Of a stretch of 64,000 nucleotides of DNA, positions 33,600-44,999 are shown one piece after another (positions within the stretch are counted from its first letter, which is position 1; the number at the start of each line of letters is the position of its first letter). Below the pieces are notes generated by a model. The model ran no database searches. It saw nothing but the letters and a program-made list of their open reading frames with translations, and had not been told where the DNA came from. The DNA comes from Perognathus longimembris pacificus (lineage: Eukaryota > Chordata > Mammalia > Rodentia > Heteromyidae), in contig NC_063166.1 of NCBI RefSeq assembly GCF_023159225.1, forward strand, positions 71,922,575 to 71,986,574. The letters run 5' to 3'. The position numbers and the translations under genes are program-made.

Positions 33600-35386
33600 G
33601 CAGGTAGCACCGTGGAGGCGGGGCACGGTGGCGTGGCAGCCCATCCCTTGTGGGCGTCCTTTGCGTGGGCGCTCACCTAGTGGCAGGTCTGGCCCTGGGC
33701 CCTTGCTTTGGTTGTTGGATGTAGAATCTTCTCCTTAGCCCATCCGGTTTCTGTCTCCTCCTGCTCACCCAGGAAGCGGCTCTGCTTCCATCAGGGATGT
33801 GGAGGGAAATAGGAGCGCCAGGAGGCGGAGACACTCTGGAGCAGATTTGTTTTAATTGATTCTAAGGCACAGAGGTCATGGTGGCTGGCGTCTACAGGTC
33901 TGTGTTGAGGTCATTGGGTGCGGAGCCCATGGTGGGTTGAGGTCTCCAGGTCTAGGAGGAGCCGGTGTCCCGGCGTGAAAGCAGTCAAATGGAGGAGAAG
34001 TTTTCTCACTGCTCTCCTCAGGTTTTCCACTGGTTGGGTGAGAGCCACCCACACCAGGAGCTGAACACTATTTACTTTAACCCAGGCCACCCATTTGAAT
34101 GTTAGTCCCATCCAGAAACACCCTCCCAGGCAAGCCCCAAATCATGCTGGGCCAAATATCTGGGTCCCTCATGGCCCAGTCAAGTGGCTATGCATGTGAC
34201 CCCTCTAAGGCTGGAGCAGAGGGATGGGCTGAAGTGAAACCCTGACAGTATAGCCTTCTGTACCCTGAATTACCTTTGTGTCCTATCAGGCGCTTCACAT
34301 GATTCATCCTCCTGCACCTCACCCCAAAATATCATCTTCTTTGCTTTTTCCAAGTGGACCCAGGGAAGGTTTGTGTCCCAGTTCCTACCTAGGCCCCAAC
34401 TCCCTCACGGCTCCAGTCTTTTCCCACCTCGCTTCAAGCCCTACATGCTGACGCTGTGTCTTCTGAGCAGCCTGGGCCCCTGCTTCCAGGTGGGCGATCA
34501 CTGAAGCCCTGTAGGTTTGAGGGAGGCCATTTACCAGCTCTCTCCTAGCTCCAGCCCTGGCTCCGATGGCATGCCCCTCCTCGCCTGGTCCCTCAAGTGT
34601 GGGGACAGATGACTATATCCCCAGTCCGGCCTCTTCCTCGGTCTCTTAGAATTGAGAGCAGCTTATGAAGGAGCAGGTCAGCGGGCCAGGGGCACCAGGC
34701 CTGGGCATCTTCATTGGATGATGAATTTGGTGTTAGCTGAGCCAGTCCTGTGACCGAGGCAAGTCAGGCCAGGGGTGGGGGGTGGGGGGCGCCTTCCTAA
34801 GCCGCCTTCATCTTCTTGGTGAGGTGGGTTTAATGACCCCTTCCCAGAGGCTGCGCTGTGGAGTTTGTGTCATCGGTGTAGTGGGCTTTGTTGCTAAGGA
34901 GAAATAAGTCTGTCTTCTCACCCACCCACCTGCCTACCCACTCATTCATTCATTCATTCATTCACTTGTTTATTCAGTAAGTACCCTTCTGCTCTCACAG
35001 TGTGCAGATTCTGTGTCTGACTATTAACCACTAGGTCAGAAGTAACTTTCTACCCTTTCTTCCTTGCCTCCAGCCTGAGGAATGTTTTAAAGGTCATTGG
35101 GGGTATAATTTATGTAATCAAATTCTTCCATTTTATGATTTTATAGTGCAATGACTTGGGGCCAATGCACATACCCAGGCCATCCCACCCCATCAAAACA
35201 TAGAATGGGCCCACAACCCCTGGAAATTTCCCTGAGACTTAGTGATGCCATCTCTCACCCATCCTTCGCGAGCAAGCAACCAGTTTCTCAAGGGAACATT
35301 CATTTACTTTTATCTTGCCTGGTGTGTCTTTTTTCCCTCCCTCTTTTAACCATCTACCTTCTTCCACCATTGCTGATGATGACTAG

Positions 35387-35390
<4 letters not shown>
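33600..35390. other. Intergenic, no gene seen
   Basis: SINE-free. Contains an (ATTC)n run at 34941-34966 and otherwise unremarkable sequence. Confidence 0.5.

Positions 35391-35427
<37 letters not shown>
35391..35427. repeat. (CA)n microsatellite
   Basis: About 18 CA units, with further CT/CA sequence to 35456. Confidence 0.97.
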
Positions 35428-35429
<2 letters not shown>

Positions 35430-35545
35430 TCTGTCTCTCTCTCACACACACATACACCCTCTTGTATACATCCAGATATGCATATGTGCAATCTATACAC
35501 TTACATACACAAATATTAAAGGTTGAGCCAACTTTTTCAAAGCTC

Positions 35546-35678
35546 AAAAAGATATAGGCCTATGAGGGACGAGGTAACAAACAGTACAAGGAATGTATCC
35601 AATGCCTAACGTATGAAACTGTAACCTCTCTGTACATCAGTTTGATAATAAAAATTTGAAAAAAAAAAGATATAGGCC
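35546..35678 (+). mobile_element. 5'-truncated LINE-1 insertion with perfect target-site duplication
   Basis: A ~103-base insert (35561-35663) has a rodent L1-like 3' end (ctgtaacctctctgtacatc, then gataataaaaattt and an A run). It is flanked by identical 15-base copies of aaaaagatataggcc at 35546-35560 and 35664-35678. The duplication is seen directly; the L1 origin is inferred from pattern. Confidence 0.75.
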
Positions 35679-35864
35679 AACATAAGACAAAACAGTCTTG
35701 TCTTAAAACTCTTCATATGAGTGTATGCACACGCGTGCACACACACACACACACTTACAGAGTCCCCTGGGCTGAGGCCCACTTGCCCCCACCTTCTGTT
35801 CTCCTGTCAGAGTCCGAGGGAGAAGAGAAAAATCGGAATTCTTGCCCTGTCTCAAAAGTAAAAG

Positions 35865-36190
35865 GGACAAATTAGTTTCTTGTCAGTGCACTGCAATAAA
35901 TACATTGTCATTTTTATCCCCCAGTGAATCATGGTCTCCATTTCTCCCGTAACTATTATACAGTCTGCTGGCATTATATCATTTTTTGGTAATTTTATTT
36001 TCACCAATTGTTTTATGAAATTTTTGAGTTTTATGGACACTAAAACAAATCTAGCCTGCGAGTGTTATAGCCCTTTAAATCACCAGCAGGAAAGCTCAAG
36101 GTTCTCCCAGACTCTGGTGGAAGGGAGCTTTAGGGAAGAAAGATTACCCGGAGCTTATAAACTGAGCAAAAACCCAGAGATAAGTTTGTA
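35865..36190. promoter_or_regulatory. Candidate distal enhancer block
   Basis: AT-rich repeat-free sequence with many short motif-like words (gggacaaattagtttcttgt, ggtaattttattttcaccaa, agccctttaaatcaccagc). It looks constrained. Function is inferred. Confidence 0.3.
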
Positions 36191-36514
36191 AAAGGGACAT
36201 AGATCATGGTGGGTGAAGACTGGGGTGTAAAACATCGCTCTGCTCAGCTCCTATAAGAATAAAAATCTAGCAGAAACACTAAAGTGCTGGGGCGGGGTGT
36301 TGGGGGGAGGAACACCACCATGGTCTCATCCCTCCCCCCACAATCGTCTCCATGGGAGGTGGGCACCCACGGCTCCACAGCCAGAAAGACCCCCAGGTAC
36401 CCAGAAGTTGAAGTTACATCTCTGTGATCACAAGTGAAAAAAAAAAAAAAAAGGATAAAACTGGGGAGGGGAAAAAAAAAAACCAACCACAAGATGAGAA
36501 TAGCTAAATTGATT

Positions 36515-36990
36515 TGGAAAATGGCCTTTCTTACTAGGTATTAAAATGTGAGATAAAGCTACAATAATAAAACCAGTATGTTATGGGCACAAGTGAAGGT
36601 GGGCAAATCAATAGGCTGAAATAGACCTGCCTGGGTGAAGACTTGGTCCAAGGAGACGGTGCCTTGCGTCTCCTCAAGAGAGGCATGGGTTAGTCGGTAA
36701 TTGCTACCTGTAAATCTGGTTATTTGGGGGAACAGTTTTGATCTTTATTCTAGGCCCCCCCCAAAAAAAACACCCCACCACCAACCCTGCATGAGTAAAA
36801 CAGTAAGAAATAAACCAATAAAAGACTGCAAGAGAGCATAAAAAGAGAAGCATTTAATTTCAGGATGCGATAGAACTGCCAAGAGAAAAGACAGACAGAT
36901 TTAGCTTTCAAAAACAACAACAAAACTTCTATATAGCAAGACACTTCCCTAACCAAACCCAGAAGTCCAGTGGACAAATCGTTTCTGACA
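36515..36990 (+). repeat. LINE-1 ORF2 remnant, direct, badly decayed
   Basis: cttactaggtattaaaatgt, then agctacaataataaaaccag and a later ataaaccaataaaagactgc stretch follow the order of the L1 ORF2 3' half. Stops and gaps throughout; not functional. Confidence 0.55.
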
Positions 36991-37353
36991 CACAATTATG
37001 CAGCAAAAGGTCAATGTCTACACATTAATGAAGTGTTTGGTCCTTAGATGAAGGATAACATCTTACTGAAGAACAGATGTGTGGATCTCCTAAGCATAGG
37101 ATAGCACTTCCCATCATGCATTTCAAGGGTCATGTGACTGGGACTTAGGAAAGGAACCCAGTCAGGCAAGGATTGGTAATAGCAGGGGCTTTATGGGAAA
37201 TGGAAGATTTGCAGTGACTTATTTTTAATTGTGAAGTGATGCTTTTTGAACCAATGTGTGCTAGAATCACCTGGCGATTCTGGGTGCGGCCTGAGATGAT
37301 AAATTTTATTTTCTCTTTTGAAGGTACTGGGATTTGAACTCGGGCCTCTTTTG

Positions 37354-37628
37354 AGCCTGTTGTGGTGGTGCACATCCGTCATCCCAGCTGTGTGTGAGAG
37401 GATTGCACCTTCAGGCCAGCAGGCAGAAAAGTTGGGTAAGAGGCTGAGTGTTGTCCCAGCCATCACGAGAAGCCTAAAATAGGTGGACTGCAGTCCAGGT
37501 TCATGCCTAGGCAGGAAGCGGGACCCTATAACATCAACATTTCCAGATAGAAAGACATCTAGAGGTATGATTCCATGATGGAGCACTTGCCTATGAGCCT
37601 CTGAGTTCAAACCCCAGGTAACACCAAA
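37354..37628 (+). repeat. B1-rich/ID composite SINE, direct
   Basis: tgttgtggtggtgcacatcc, then a second head-like stretch and an ID tail (atggagcacttgcctatgag, gagttcaaaccccaggtaac). Possibly a B1 dimer plus ID. Confidence 0.6.
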
Positions 37629-37862
37629 GGACAAGAGTACTCTAAGTATGGTTTGACATTTTATAGGGCATGAATTTTGGTAGAAAAGCATGGAGAGTCA
37701 TTTGTTAATCTATAATCTATGCTCTGAAGTTTCCAGCACTATGAGAGATAGGCATTGTCTCTAGCGCCACCTTATGGTGGAAGCTTGAGTTACAGGACCG
37801 TATCAGCTTCAGCCATTTTCCAACCTCTGAACTGTACTGTTGACATTTTGGACAGAACATTT

Positions 37863-38075
37863 TTTTTGGGGGGGTAGAATTGGGGTTTGACCTCAGGGCC
37901 TTGGACTTGCTAGGCAGGTATTCTACCACTGAAGCCATGCCTCTAGCCATTTAGAATTTTTTTGAAGACATAGTCTTGTATTTTTGCCCAGGCTTGACTT
38001 GAACCATGATTCTTTCTATCCCCGTCTCCCCAAGTAGCTGGCATTACAGGTATGCACTTCCATGCTTGGCCTGTC
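37863..38075 (-). repeat. ID plus B1 composite SINE, inverted
   Basis: gggtttgacctcagggcctt, gctaggcaggtattctacca, then ccccaagtagctggcattac. Confidence 0.7.
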
Positions 38076-38399
38076 AAGCCAAACAGTGCATTGCTGGGGA
38101 TTGTTTTGTGCATGGTGGAAGATGGAGTGGCATCTGGCTTCTACCCATCAGTGGTGATTCCACCCACAGAGTCACAACCAAAAGTGTCTCCAGACGTGGC
38201 TAGAGTTGAAGAATGTAGTTGCCACTGATTGAAGACCACTGAGCTACAGCAAAGCCATGGCCAACAATAGTAGCTGTGGAGGAGTGTTGAGGGCGTTGTG
38301 TGGTTAGCACTGAGCCTGAACACATAGCCACATGACTGCTGTTGACATGTTTGATCCTTGCAACATTTCCATGAGGGAAACCCTAGGAAAGCTAAGGAG

Positions 38400-38454
<55 letters not shown>

Positions 38455-38572
38455 TTTTTTTTTTTTTTTGTCTGTCATGGGGCTTGAACTCAGGGCCTGG
38501 ACACTGTCCCTGAGCTTTTTTGTTGAAGGCTAGAGCTCTGCCACTTTGAGCCACTTCCAGTTTTCTGGTGAA
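38400..38572 (-). repeat. (CTTT)n tail and truncated inverted B1/ID SINE
   Basis: The (CTTT)n run and T tract at 38400-38469 are the expanded tail. The ID body follows (ggggcttgaactcagggcct) and stops near ttttctggtg at 38572, where an L1 end begins. Confidence 0.85.
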
Positions 38573-38574
38573 AC

Positions 38575-38870
38575 TCTTAATGTTTTATTTATTTTTATTG
38601 TTATTGTAAATGTGGTGTACAGAGGGGTTATGATGTCAGATAAAAACGTACATTCCTTTTTGGACAATGTCATTCCTTCCCTCATTCTTTCCCAGTTTTC
38701 TCCTCCAGGCTCCACACACAAGTTGTGTAGTTCATTTTCAGCATAGTGTCTAGGGAGTACCATTGCTACCTTTTGTCCCTCCATTTTTGTGACCTCCATT
38801 ACCCTCTCAAAGACATTTAAAAGAACCAACAAGACAAAAAGAAAAGAAAGCAAAAACAGAAACAAAGAAA
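38575..38870 (-). repeat. LINE-1 3' end, inverted
   Basis: ggtgtacagaggggttatga, then ttggacaatgtcattccttc and ctcattctttcccagttttc. The same family style as 150-245. Confidence 0.6.
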
Positions 38871-38881
38871 AAAAATTGTTA

Positions 38882-39350
38882 CTTTATGTCAGTAGTAGGG
38901 CTTGAACTCAGGGCCTGAGCACTGTCCCTGAGCTGTTTTGCTCAAGGCTAGTGCTCTGCCACATTGAGCCACTTCTGGTTTTCTGGTGGGTAATTGGAGA
39001 TTAGAGTGTCATGGCCTTTCCTGCTGGCTTTGAACCGCCATCCACAGATTTCAAACTCCAGAGTAGATAGGATAACATGTGTGAGTCACTGTTGCCCAGC
39101 TTGTTACTTGATTTTTTGTGTCAGTCCTGGGGCTTGAACTCAGGACCTGGGTGCTGTCCCTTAGTCCTTTTTTGTTTAAGGCTAGCACTCTACCACTTGA
39201 GCCACGGCTCCACTTCCTGCTTTTTGGTGGTGAAGTAGAGTTGAGCATCGTATGGCTTTTCCTGTTCCCGTTGGCTTTTGAACCTCAGTATTCAGATCTC
39301 AGCCTTCTGGGTAGCTAGGATGACGGGCGTGAGTCATTGGCACCTGGTCT
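38882..39350 (-). repeat. Two adjacent inverted B1/ID composite SINEs
   Basis: Two full inverted copies (38882-39100 and 39118-39350), each with agggcttgaactcagggcct or ggggcttgaactcaggacct, a ccacttgagcc-type stretch and the B1 head at its right end. Confidence 0.85.
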
Positions 39351-39359
39351 ACTTTGATG

Positions 39360-40870
39360 TTTGAATTTGTGTTAAATCTGAAGGGACGTGGGGGACATGC
39401 TCGGAGCCCCATGCATACCACTTCTGCTGTGGACTCATTTCCCAGGACAGGGCCTTGGGCCCCTGCTCCCCTGACCCTGGGCCCCTGCTCACAGCCAATG
39501 GGATAATAAAGAGTTTAGGAAAAGGACCTTGGCTGTGTGGAGGCAGGGCCAGGGGGTCCAGGAGGGTTTGTGGCTGGACTTAGCAACCGTCAGGAGGCCT
39601 CACCACCTCCCGGCAAACGGGGAAAGGCTGACTCTCCTGGACAGGCTGCCTGGGGCGGGGGAGGGGGGTTCAAGGCCACTCCAGCTCTCCTCCCTCCTGT
39701 TCTCCTGCCTGCCTCCCTGGCTACATGCAGGCCAGTGGGCCCACGGTCCTGCCCTGCTCCCCAGGTCTCTGCAGCCTGGCTGGGGCTTACCTTGACCGCA
39801 CAGCCCTTCCCTCCTCACATCCCCTCCTCAGCTTCAGCCTGGGGGGTGGGAGGGTGGAGGAGTGGGGTGGGGGGGGGGTTGGAACAGCATCCTCCTGCCT
39901 TTGGCTCCAGGCTGGCCTGGCCAGCAACAGCTATGTCTCCCGCTGTCAGGGCCTCCAGGATGTGACAAGCGACAGATGGGCCTCTGATCAATGGACCCTG
40001 TCCCCAAGCAAGGACGTGGGGTTGGGGGGTGGGCAGGATGGGGGAACAGCAGTATTAATGGATGGGCCCGAGAGCACTGATGGATGAGCAGGAAGAAACT
40101 GCTATTTGTCTTGGGAAGTGAGTGGCTTGGGGGGGGGGCGGTGGAGGGGAAGAAGGGAGGGTGCCTGTGGGCTGGGAGGATGGAGAGGGAGTAGCAGAGC
40201 TCAGCAGGGCAGAGGTGTGGGGTGAGGGTGTCCTGCTGGGGTGGGGGTGAGAGGAAGTCCTCCCACCTTAAAGGAGAGCCCCCCCCCGGGGGTGGGGCCC
40301 TGGATGAGAGGGATCCCCTGCTCGAGCCTCTCTGGCCACCTCACTCGCTGGTTCTTCCTCTCGGCCTCCAGACGTACGGGCCTCTCTTCCTGAGGCCTCT
40401 GCACCGCACACTCTCCGCCTCACGGCGGCCCTTGCTGGGTGACTCTACACAGCAGCAATGGCTGCCTCGTTTCCCTCCTCCACCCAGTACCCTTGCCAGC
40501 ATGTGGCGCGTCCTTCATTTTTTTGGTTACTTGCTAAGCAGGACTGCCGACTCTGGGGACGGCCAGCCTCTGCCATGGGCTGCGGGGTTCTCAACGGTGG
40601 ACGCAATGAGGGTGTGTTCCATGAAGGGCCGGCGAGGTTCAGGCTCCGGCTGGACACTTCCTGAGGGTGGACCATGCCTGAGACCCCAACCTGGAGGCTC
40701 TGCCAGGATTCTTTAAGGCAGTCCCTCTGGGCACAGGGCCTGGTGACAGCAAGCACCCAGGTTTTGGGGGGGCAGAGGAGGTCGGGCACTTGTATGTGGG
40801 AAATGAATGTTTCTTACTTCAGTCACCCAGCCATTAAGAAAGTCTCAAAGTGAGTATAAAGGTCAGATCA
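39360..40870. other. Intergenic, GC-rich with G-runs, no gene seen
   Basis: Multiple G runs on the + strand (39861-39881, 40128-40140, 40230-40250). Open frames here overlap on both strands and are compositional. No SINE. Confidence 0.5.
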
Positions 40871-40878
40871 AAGGGCTA

Positions 40879-41030
40879 ATCCTTTCCTTCCTTCCTTCCT
40901 TCCTTCCTTCCTTCCTTCCTTCCTTCCTTCCTTCCTTCCTTTTTTCCCTTCCTCCCTTCCTTCTCTCCCTCCCTCCCTCCCTCCCTCCCTCCCTCCTTCC
41001 TTCCATCCTTCCCTGTCCCCCCTGTCTCCC
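40879..41030. repeat. (CCTT)n and (CCCT)n pyrimidine tract
   Basis: About 15 CCTT units, then CCCT units and mixed C/T. It sits on the tail side of the inverted SINE at 41050. Confidence 0.97.
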
Positions 41031-41049
41031 CTCCCCCCTCTCTTTGTCT

Positions 41050-41252
41050 TTGTCTCAGTGGGGGTTTGAACTCAGGGACTTGCACTGTATTTGGTAGACT
41101 GGAACTGTGTTGCTGAGCCGTGCTTCTCTTGCGCACTGTTATTTTGAGATACCGTTTCACCATTTTGCCTGTCTCTGGACCACTGTCCTCCTACCTGACA
41201 CTTCCCATTGTAGCTGGGATGACAGGTGTGTACCACCACTCCCTGAAAAGAT
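41050..41252 (-). repeat. ID plus B1 composite SINE, inverted
   Basis: tgggggtttgaactcaggga, then cccattgtagctgggatgac and gtgtgtaccaccactccctg. Confidence 0.65.
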
Positions 41253-41689
41253 ACCTTGTGGGCCTGTGCCCTCTCCCCTCTCCCCGCTCCCCACCGCTGC
41301 TGGGTGGCCTAAAACTGTGAGTTCAGACTAGACTCACTGCCACAATTTCAGGCCAGCCCCACTCCCCCCCCCCCATTTCTCATGGGTAGAAAGCAGGTTG
41401 AGAAAACAATTCAGCGGTGAATATCAGCTTACAGGCAAAAGAAGACTGAGACTGGAGAATCAAGGGTCCATATCACTAAGTTACGAGCTATGAAGACCAC
41501 TAGGCAGGGATATCAGTAGACCTGCACTGTAATCAGGGGCTGTTTTTTTCCCCCAGGAGTGCAGGAACTGGCTGTAGGTGCTGGAATTTATTTCAGGACT
41601 GGTGAGATCCAGGGATGGCCCGGGCACTGTTCCTCCCCTTGTCTCTTGTCCTTTTAGAGCTGTACCCTGTGCCCTTATCTGTGTCTAGC

Positions 41690-41875
41690 CTAGTGTTGGA
41701 AGTGCTAGGACCTACCTGGGTTCCCCCAAATTCATAGGCTGAAGCCCTAGCCCCCAATGCCACTAATAAGAGATGGAGCTTTGAGAAGGTAATTAGTAAT
41801 TAAGATTAAATAAGGTCATATTGGGGGTGCCCTAAGCCAACAGTAGTGATAGTCTTATAAGTAGAGAAATGTCTT
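41690..41875 (+). mobile_element. MLT1/MaLR-type LTR relic
   Basis: caaattcataggctgaagcc, then ctagcccccaatgccactaa, ggtaattagtaattaagatt and gtcttataagtagagaa follow the order of the old mammalian MaLR LTR as remembered. A noncoding solo fragment. Confidence 0.55.
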
Positions 41876-41879
41876 CACC

Positions 41880-41985
41880 CTCCTCCTCCTCGTCCTTCTC
41901 CTCTTCTTCCTCCTCCCCCCACCCCTGCCTGGAGTAGCTGGGGTTATAGATGTGCGTGTACCACCATGTCTGCCTGGTCTTTGGT
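41880..41985 (-). repeat. Pyrimidine tract and inverted B1 fragment
   Basis: A C/T tract at 41880-41925, then tggagtagctggggttatag and gtaccaccatgtctgcctgg. Confidence 0.6.
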
Positions 41986-43130
41986 GTCATATCTCTTGGG
42001 CCTGTTTGGAACAGTAGAGTTGAGGTGAAGGCAAGGGGCAGAACCCAGGAGCTGGACAGAGAGGATAGGAGAGAATTGGGAGGTGAGACACCCCCAGAAT
42101 CTCTGTTCTCAGCCCCTATGAAAAGGTTCTCCTATGCGCAGGGGGAGACAGGACAGGAAGATGTAGGGGAACTACCTTTAGTATTTCCGTCTCAAGATAG
42201 TATCTGATCAATGGCTGGGAACAATTGCCCAGGCTGTGGTCTGAACAACGCTAGGCGGCACCATTTGCACGGAGTCCAGCAGAATGTTGCCCCATGAGAT
42301 TCTTCTGCTCTTCCCGTCCTGTGAGATGTGAGGACAGGCACAAAGAAGCCCTAGCGACCATGTCAGCAGAACAGGGCGGGCCTTTCTCCCCTTCGTAACA
42401 GAAAGCCACACAGCTCAACCTTGATTCTTTTATGTCTATGAGAGAAGAATTCAAGCAAGATGTGAACAATGGTAGATAAAGGCTATTTAGAGTGAGAGTG
42501 GGATGCAGGGCAAGGCCCTGGAGCACCGATGCGTCCGTCCGTTCGTCTGGAATTTTATTCACTCCAGAGGTTAGGTGTGGACAGGTTGATTGACAGGTCA
42601 ACCTCATCTTTGTCCCTCCACGTGTGTCCTGGTTATGAGGACTCGGCCTGGTTATCCAGTTCCTCGGGCCCCAGGAATTTGATCAGCATCTCTGTTGCCT
42701 TTCCCTTTGGGTGGGGCTGAGCCGGTGAGCCATTGGTCAACCTCAGACCTTTCCTTGAAGATCAGGGATGCCGATCTCACAGGTGGATTCGATGTCCTCA
42801 GGGACCCTCGTAACCACACCTGTGGGTCTGTTAGTGTGGGACCTTAGTATGCCCGCTGCCTGGCTCGGCTGAGCCCCCAGAGAGGAGAAAGTTGGAGAGC
42901 TTGCATTAGGCCCTGGCTGAGGAAGGTTAAGGTGGAGGTGTGAGCCTTGATGGCCCCCAGCAAGTTCTCTGTTCCTTCCCCATGGTGCCTGCTCAGTGTC
43001 AGGTGCTCTCCCTTTCATGCCCTGTGCATGTGGCTGGTCTCCATCAGGGTGCTGACCTCTGGAGGGAGGCTGGCTGCTGGTATGCTGGCTTTCAGACCGA
43101 GTCGCTAACCCGGTGTGTGGGAGCTCCCAC
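41986..43130. other. Intergenic, no gene seen
   Basis: Unique sequence without a SINE. The 42,430-42,720 part (ggctatttagagtgagagtg, then ggtcaacctcatctttgtcc) could be an unassigned LTR relic, but I cannot support a family. Confidence 0.4.
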
Positions 43131-43136
43131 CTCCTG

Positions 43137-43137
<1 letters not shown>

Positions 43138-43183
<46 letters not shown>

Positions 43184-43424
43184 GCGTGTGCGCGTGCACT
43201 GGCATTGGGGCTTGAACTCAGGGATCTGTGTTCTTGTTTGGCTCTTTTGCTCAAGGCTGGTGCTCTATTACTTGAGCCGCACCTCCACTTCCAGCTCTTA
43301 GTCGGTTAACTGGAGAGAAGAGTCTCTTGGATTTGTGTGCCAGTACGCTGGCTTTGAACTGTGATCCTCCAGATCTCAGCCTCCTGAGTAGCCCGGGTTA
43401 TAGACATGAGCCACAGGTGCCTGC
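43138..43424 (-). repeat. (TG)n and inverted B1/ID composite SINE
   Basis: About 20 TG units at 43138-43178 lead into a full inverted SINE (ggggcttgaactcagggatc, cttgagccgcacctccactt, cagcctcctgagtagcccgg). Confidence 0.85.
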
Positions 43425-43724
43425 CCTGGCTGTCTTTTAAGCCTCCCTTTTCAGCTTCTGGGGACATCCTAGGTAATGAATCTGTTTCTTTCCTCCTTTC
43501 CACCTTCAATTTGGGACTCAGTGAGGCACAGTATGGGGTGAGGGAGATGGGACTATCTCAGCCCAACCATTTATCTGCTTTGTTATTAATTGAGCTCAAA
43601 GAGACAAGCTCTTTAAAATACAGGATGGTCTTCAGACACTGGGTGGGCAGAGACTCAGTGCCCTCCCAGGCCCGTCTCCCACCCCTTTAAACCTGCAGTC
43701 TCTCTCCCAACCCTGGTCCTGGAC

Positions 43725-44110
43725 AGCCCACAATGGCAATGGTTTATTACAGCTCACTTCCTGCTGTGAGTAAATAAGTTTGTCTCCTTTAAATTCCCCG
43801 GGCAATTAGGAGAGTGAAAGACTGAGCTTTGGATTAGCATTTATTTCCTCCAAACGTTTATATGAGGCCATTTTCCCACTGACAAATCGTGGGGCAAATG
43901 GTTCTCCCAGAAAGTCTGTCTGCAGCAAAGGTGCCGTGATTAAGTGGCCCGTGTAAATTTGGAGCCATAAATTCTTTCACGGGGTTAACAGGATTTATTT
44001 GAAACAACTGCCATTATGGGCTCAAAGAAACAATAATAAACGGGGTTGCTTTTGCACCTGTTTCAGGGTAATTAATATGCACACTAAGGAGGAAAGGAGT
44101 TGTTTCTACA
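43725..44110. promoter_or_regulatory. Candidate distal enhancer block
   Basis: Repeat-free with dense motif-like words: ccacaatggcaatggtttat, ggattagcatttatttcctc, gtgccgtgattaagtggccc, caactgccattatgggctca, aagaaacaataataaacggg. SOX-, forkhead- and homeodomain-like cores are present. Function is inferred. Confidence 0.35.
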
Positions 44111-44229
44111 AACTGCTTGGGTTGTGGTTCAAAATTCAGAGTCACCCTGAGCCCACAGGGTCAGCTACCAGCCTAGCTGCTAGGAAGGGGTCTGAGGTAG
44201 GGATAGGGGGCTGCCTGGGATCCAATCTG

Positions 44230-44231
<2 letters not shown>

Positions 44232-44266
<35 letters not shown>
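44232..44266. repeat. (GT)n microsatellite
   Basis: About 17 units. Confidence 0.97.
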
Positions 44267-44268
<2 letters not shown>

Positions 44269-44512
44269 GTTTCCACATCATCCTGGAAGGACCTGATCTT
44301 TCCAGAGCCCTGTCTGGGTAGAGGGGGGGTCTTCGCACATTCACAAAAGTAGCTCAGCACTCACCATCTCTTCCTGACACCTGTTTTGCCCTATGGCATC
44401 AATGGTTCCTCTTCTGCTCATCTGTTCAGTTCCCCAGACCTGGGCAGACATCTCTCCCTGGGGACCTCCCTCCATGTCTCTAGCCTGCATTCTTCTTTGT
44501 TGTTGGTGGTGG

Positions 44513-44730
44513 TTGTGGGGCTTGAACTCAGGGCCTGGGTGTGATTCCTGGGCTTTTTTGCTCAAGGCTAGTGCTCTATCACTTTGAACCATGGCCCCAC
44601 TTCTGTTTTTTAGGTGGTTAATTGGAGATAAGAGTCTCATGGCCTTTTCTGCCTAGGCTGACTTTGAATGGCAATCCTCAGATCTCAGCCTCCTGACTAA
44701 ATTACAGGTGTGAGCCACCAGTGTTCAGTT
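44513..44730 (-). repeat. B1/ID composite SINE, inverted
   Basis: gtggggcttgaactcagggc, gttaattggagataagagtc, cagatctcagcctcctgact. Complete order. Confidence 0.87.
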
Positions 44731-44942
44731 TGGCCTGCATTCTTTTTTTTTTTTTTTTTTTTTTGCCAGTCTTAGGGCCTGAGCACAGTCCCTGGCTTCC
44801 TTTTGCTCTACCACTTGAGCCACAGCGCCACTTTGGCCTTTTCTGTTTATGTGGTGCTGAGGAATCGAACCCAGGGCTTCATGCATGCTAGGCAAGCACT
44901 CTGCCACTAAGCCACATTCCCAGCCCCTTGGCCTGCATTCTT
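44730..44942 (-). mobile_element. Young ID-dimer SINE with 15-base target duplication, inverted
   Basis: The duplication ttggcctgcattctt sits at 44730-44744 and 44928-44942 with no mismatch. Between them is a T tract (the tail) and a clean ID dimer (ccacttgagccacagcgcca, then gcttcatgcatgctaggcaa, ending cattcccagcccc). Confidence 0.9.
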
Positions 44943-44999
44943 GTTCCCAATGAATGCACCCCAAAGCCTGGGATCTGAGCACACCCAGGTGGGGAACTC

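Noticed and set aside
37191..37691. 166-codon minus-strand open frame.
   Set aside because: Most of it is the complement of the B1/ID composite SINE at 37354-37628.
37741..37800. CTCF-like word CGCCACCTTATGG on the complement-type consensus.
   Set aside because: Two core mismatches; too weak to list beside the two full matches.
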